Below, in pieces: positions 43,156 through 43,225 of a stretch of 43,225 nucleotides of DNA. The notes beneath the pieces are model-generated. The model did no database searches. It saw only the letters and a list, made by a program, of their open reading frames with translations, and was not told the DNA's origin. Source of the DNA: Candidatus Nitrosopumilus sp. (GTDB taxonomy: Archaea > Thermoproteota > Nitrososphaeria > Nitrososphaerales > Nitrosopumilaceae); contig JAOUNB010000007.1 in NCBI GenBank assembly GCA_029881195.1, forward strand, positions 1-43,225. The letters run 5' to 3'. The position numbers and the translations under genes are program-made. The stretch's first letter is position 1. Every line of letters begins with the position of its first letter.

Positions 43156-43225
43156 ATGCATCCTGATGAAAAAATTCAGGCACATTTAGTTTCAGTATGG
43201 AGGGAATCTAAAAAGTTTTTTTCAA
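43156..43225 (+). CDS. Start of a gene cut by the window end (partial)
   Basis: ATG 43156 opens a frame that reaches the window edge and reads MHPDEKIQAHLVSVWRESKK and on. It diverges from the cyclophilin gene. The 23 visible residues do not identify it. Confidence 0.55.
   Translation, partial: MHPDEKIQAHLVSVWRESKKFFS

Overview
The window is a chromosomal segment of an AT-rich archaeon, most probably a marine ammonia-oxidising thaumarchaeon (Nitrososphaerota, Nitrosopumilus-like). The evidence is an archaeal information-processing set (two TFB paralogues, a CDC48 AAA ATPase, an archaeal Rqc2/NEMF), a CdvB/ESCRT-III paralogue, aconitase-X type phosphomevalonate dehydratase, archaeal cobalamin genes, preQ0/archaeosine genes, frequent GTG and TTG starts, and TATA boxes about 25 bases before several start codons (leaderless transcription). 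No amo gene lies here, so ammonia oxidation is inferred from relatedness only. No rRNA, recognisable tRNA, insertion sequence, prophage or CRISPR array was seen.

Layout. 1-3.5 kb: a glutamate-racemase-like gene whose two catalytic cysteines are both serine, facing a cobalamin methyltransferase operon (cbiT-cbiL-cbiF). 3.5-7.7 kb: Rqc2 homologue, the two phosphomevalonate dehydratase subunits, endonuclease III. 7.7-10.3 kb: an exported protein and the sulfate assimilation pair cysH-sat. 10.3-16.4 kb: a ThiI-like protein without its PP-loop, a glycosyltransferase, a hairpin RNA candidate, small conserved proteins, an SDR and a flippase-like membrane protein. 16.5-20.9 kb: GPN GTPase, homoserine kinase, and queC, folE, queE for preQ0, with two tiny membrane proteins between. 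20.9-23.4 kb: a three-gene operon of a winged-helix regulator, a membrane-anchored winged-helix protein with eight perfect NPPVT repeats, and an exported coiled-coil protein. 23.4-26.4 kb: a frameshifted secreted-protein gene, a coiled-coil protein, the CdvB paralogue, an anchored protein and a compact structured-RNA candidate. 26.4-31.7 kb: SDR, CysQ, CysC, hemerythrin-like protein, cation/proton antiporter, first TFB. 31.7-36.6 kb: mostly small uncharacterised proteins, CrcB, a DUF1059 protein, second TFB. 36.6-43.2 kb: Hsp20-CDC48 operon, ACT-like protein, NDH-2 type oxidoreductase, a cyclophilin/PsbP-like/CFI-box fusion, and the first codons of a further gene.

Functionally this is mainly biosynthetic core (cobalamin, isoprenoids, threonine, sulfur, archaeosine) with quality control (Rqc2, CDC48, Hsp20). 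The less understood part is a set of envelope proteins. The parts most likely to be new are the 20.9-23.4 kb membrane-regulator operon, the two structured-RNA candidates (12747-12816 and about 26166-26268), and two enzymes that kept the fold but lost the catalytic motif (MurI-like, ThiI-like).
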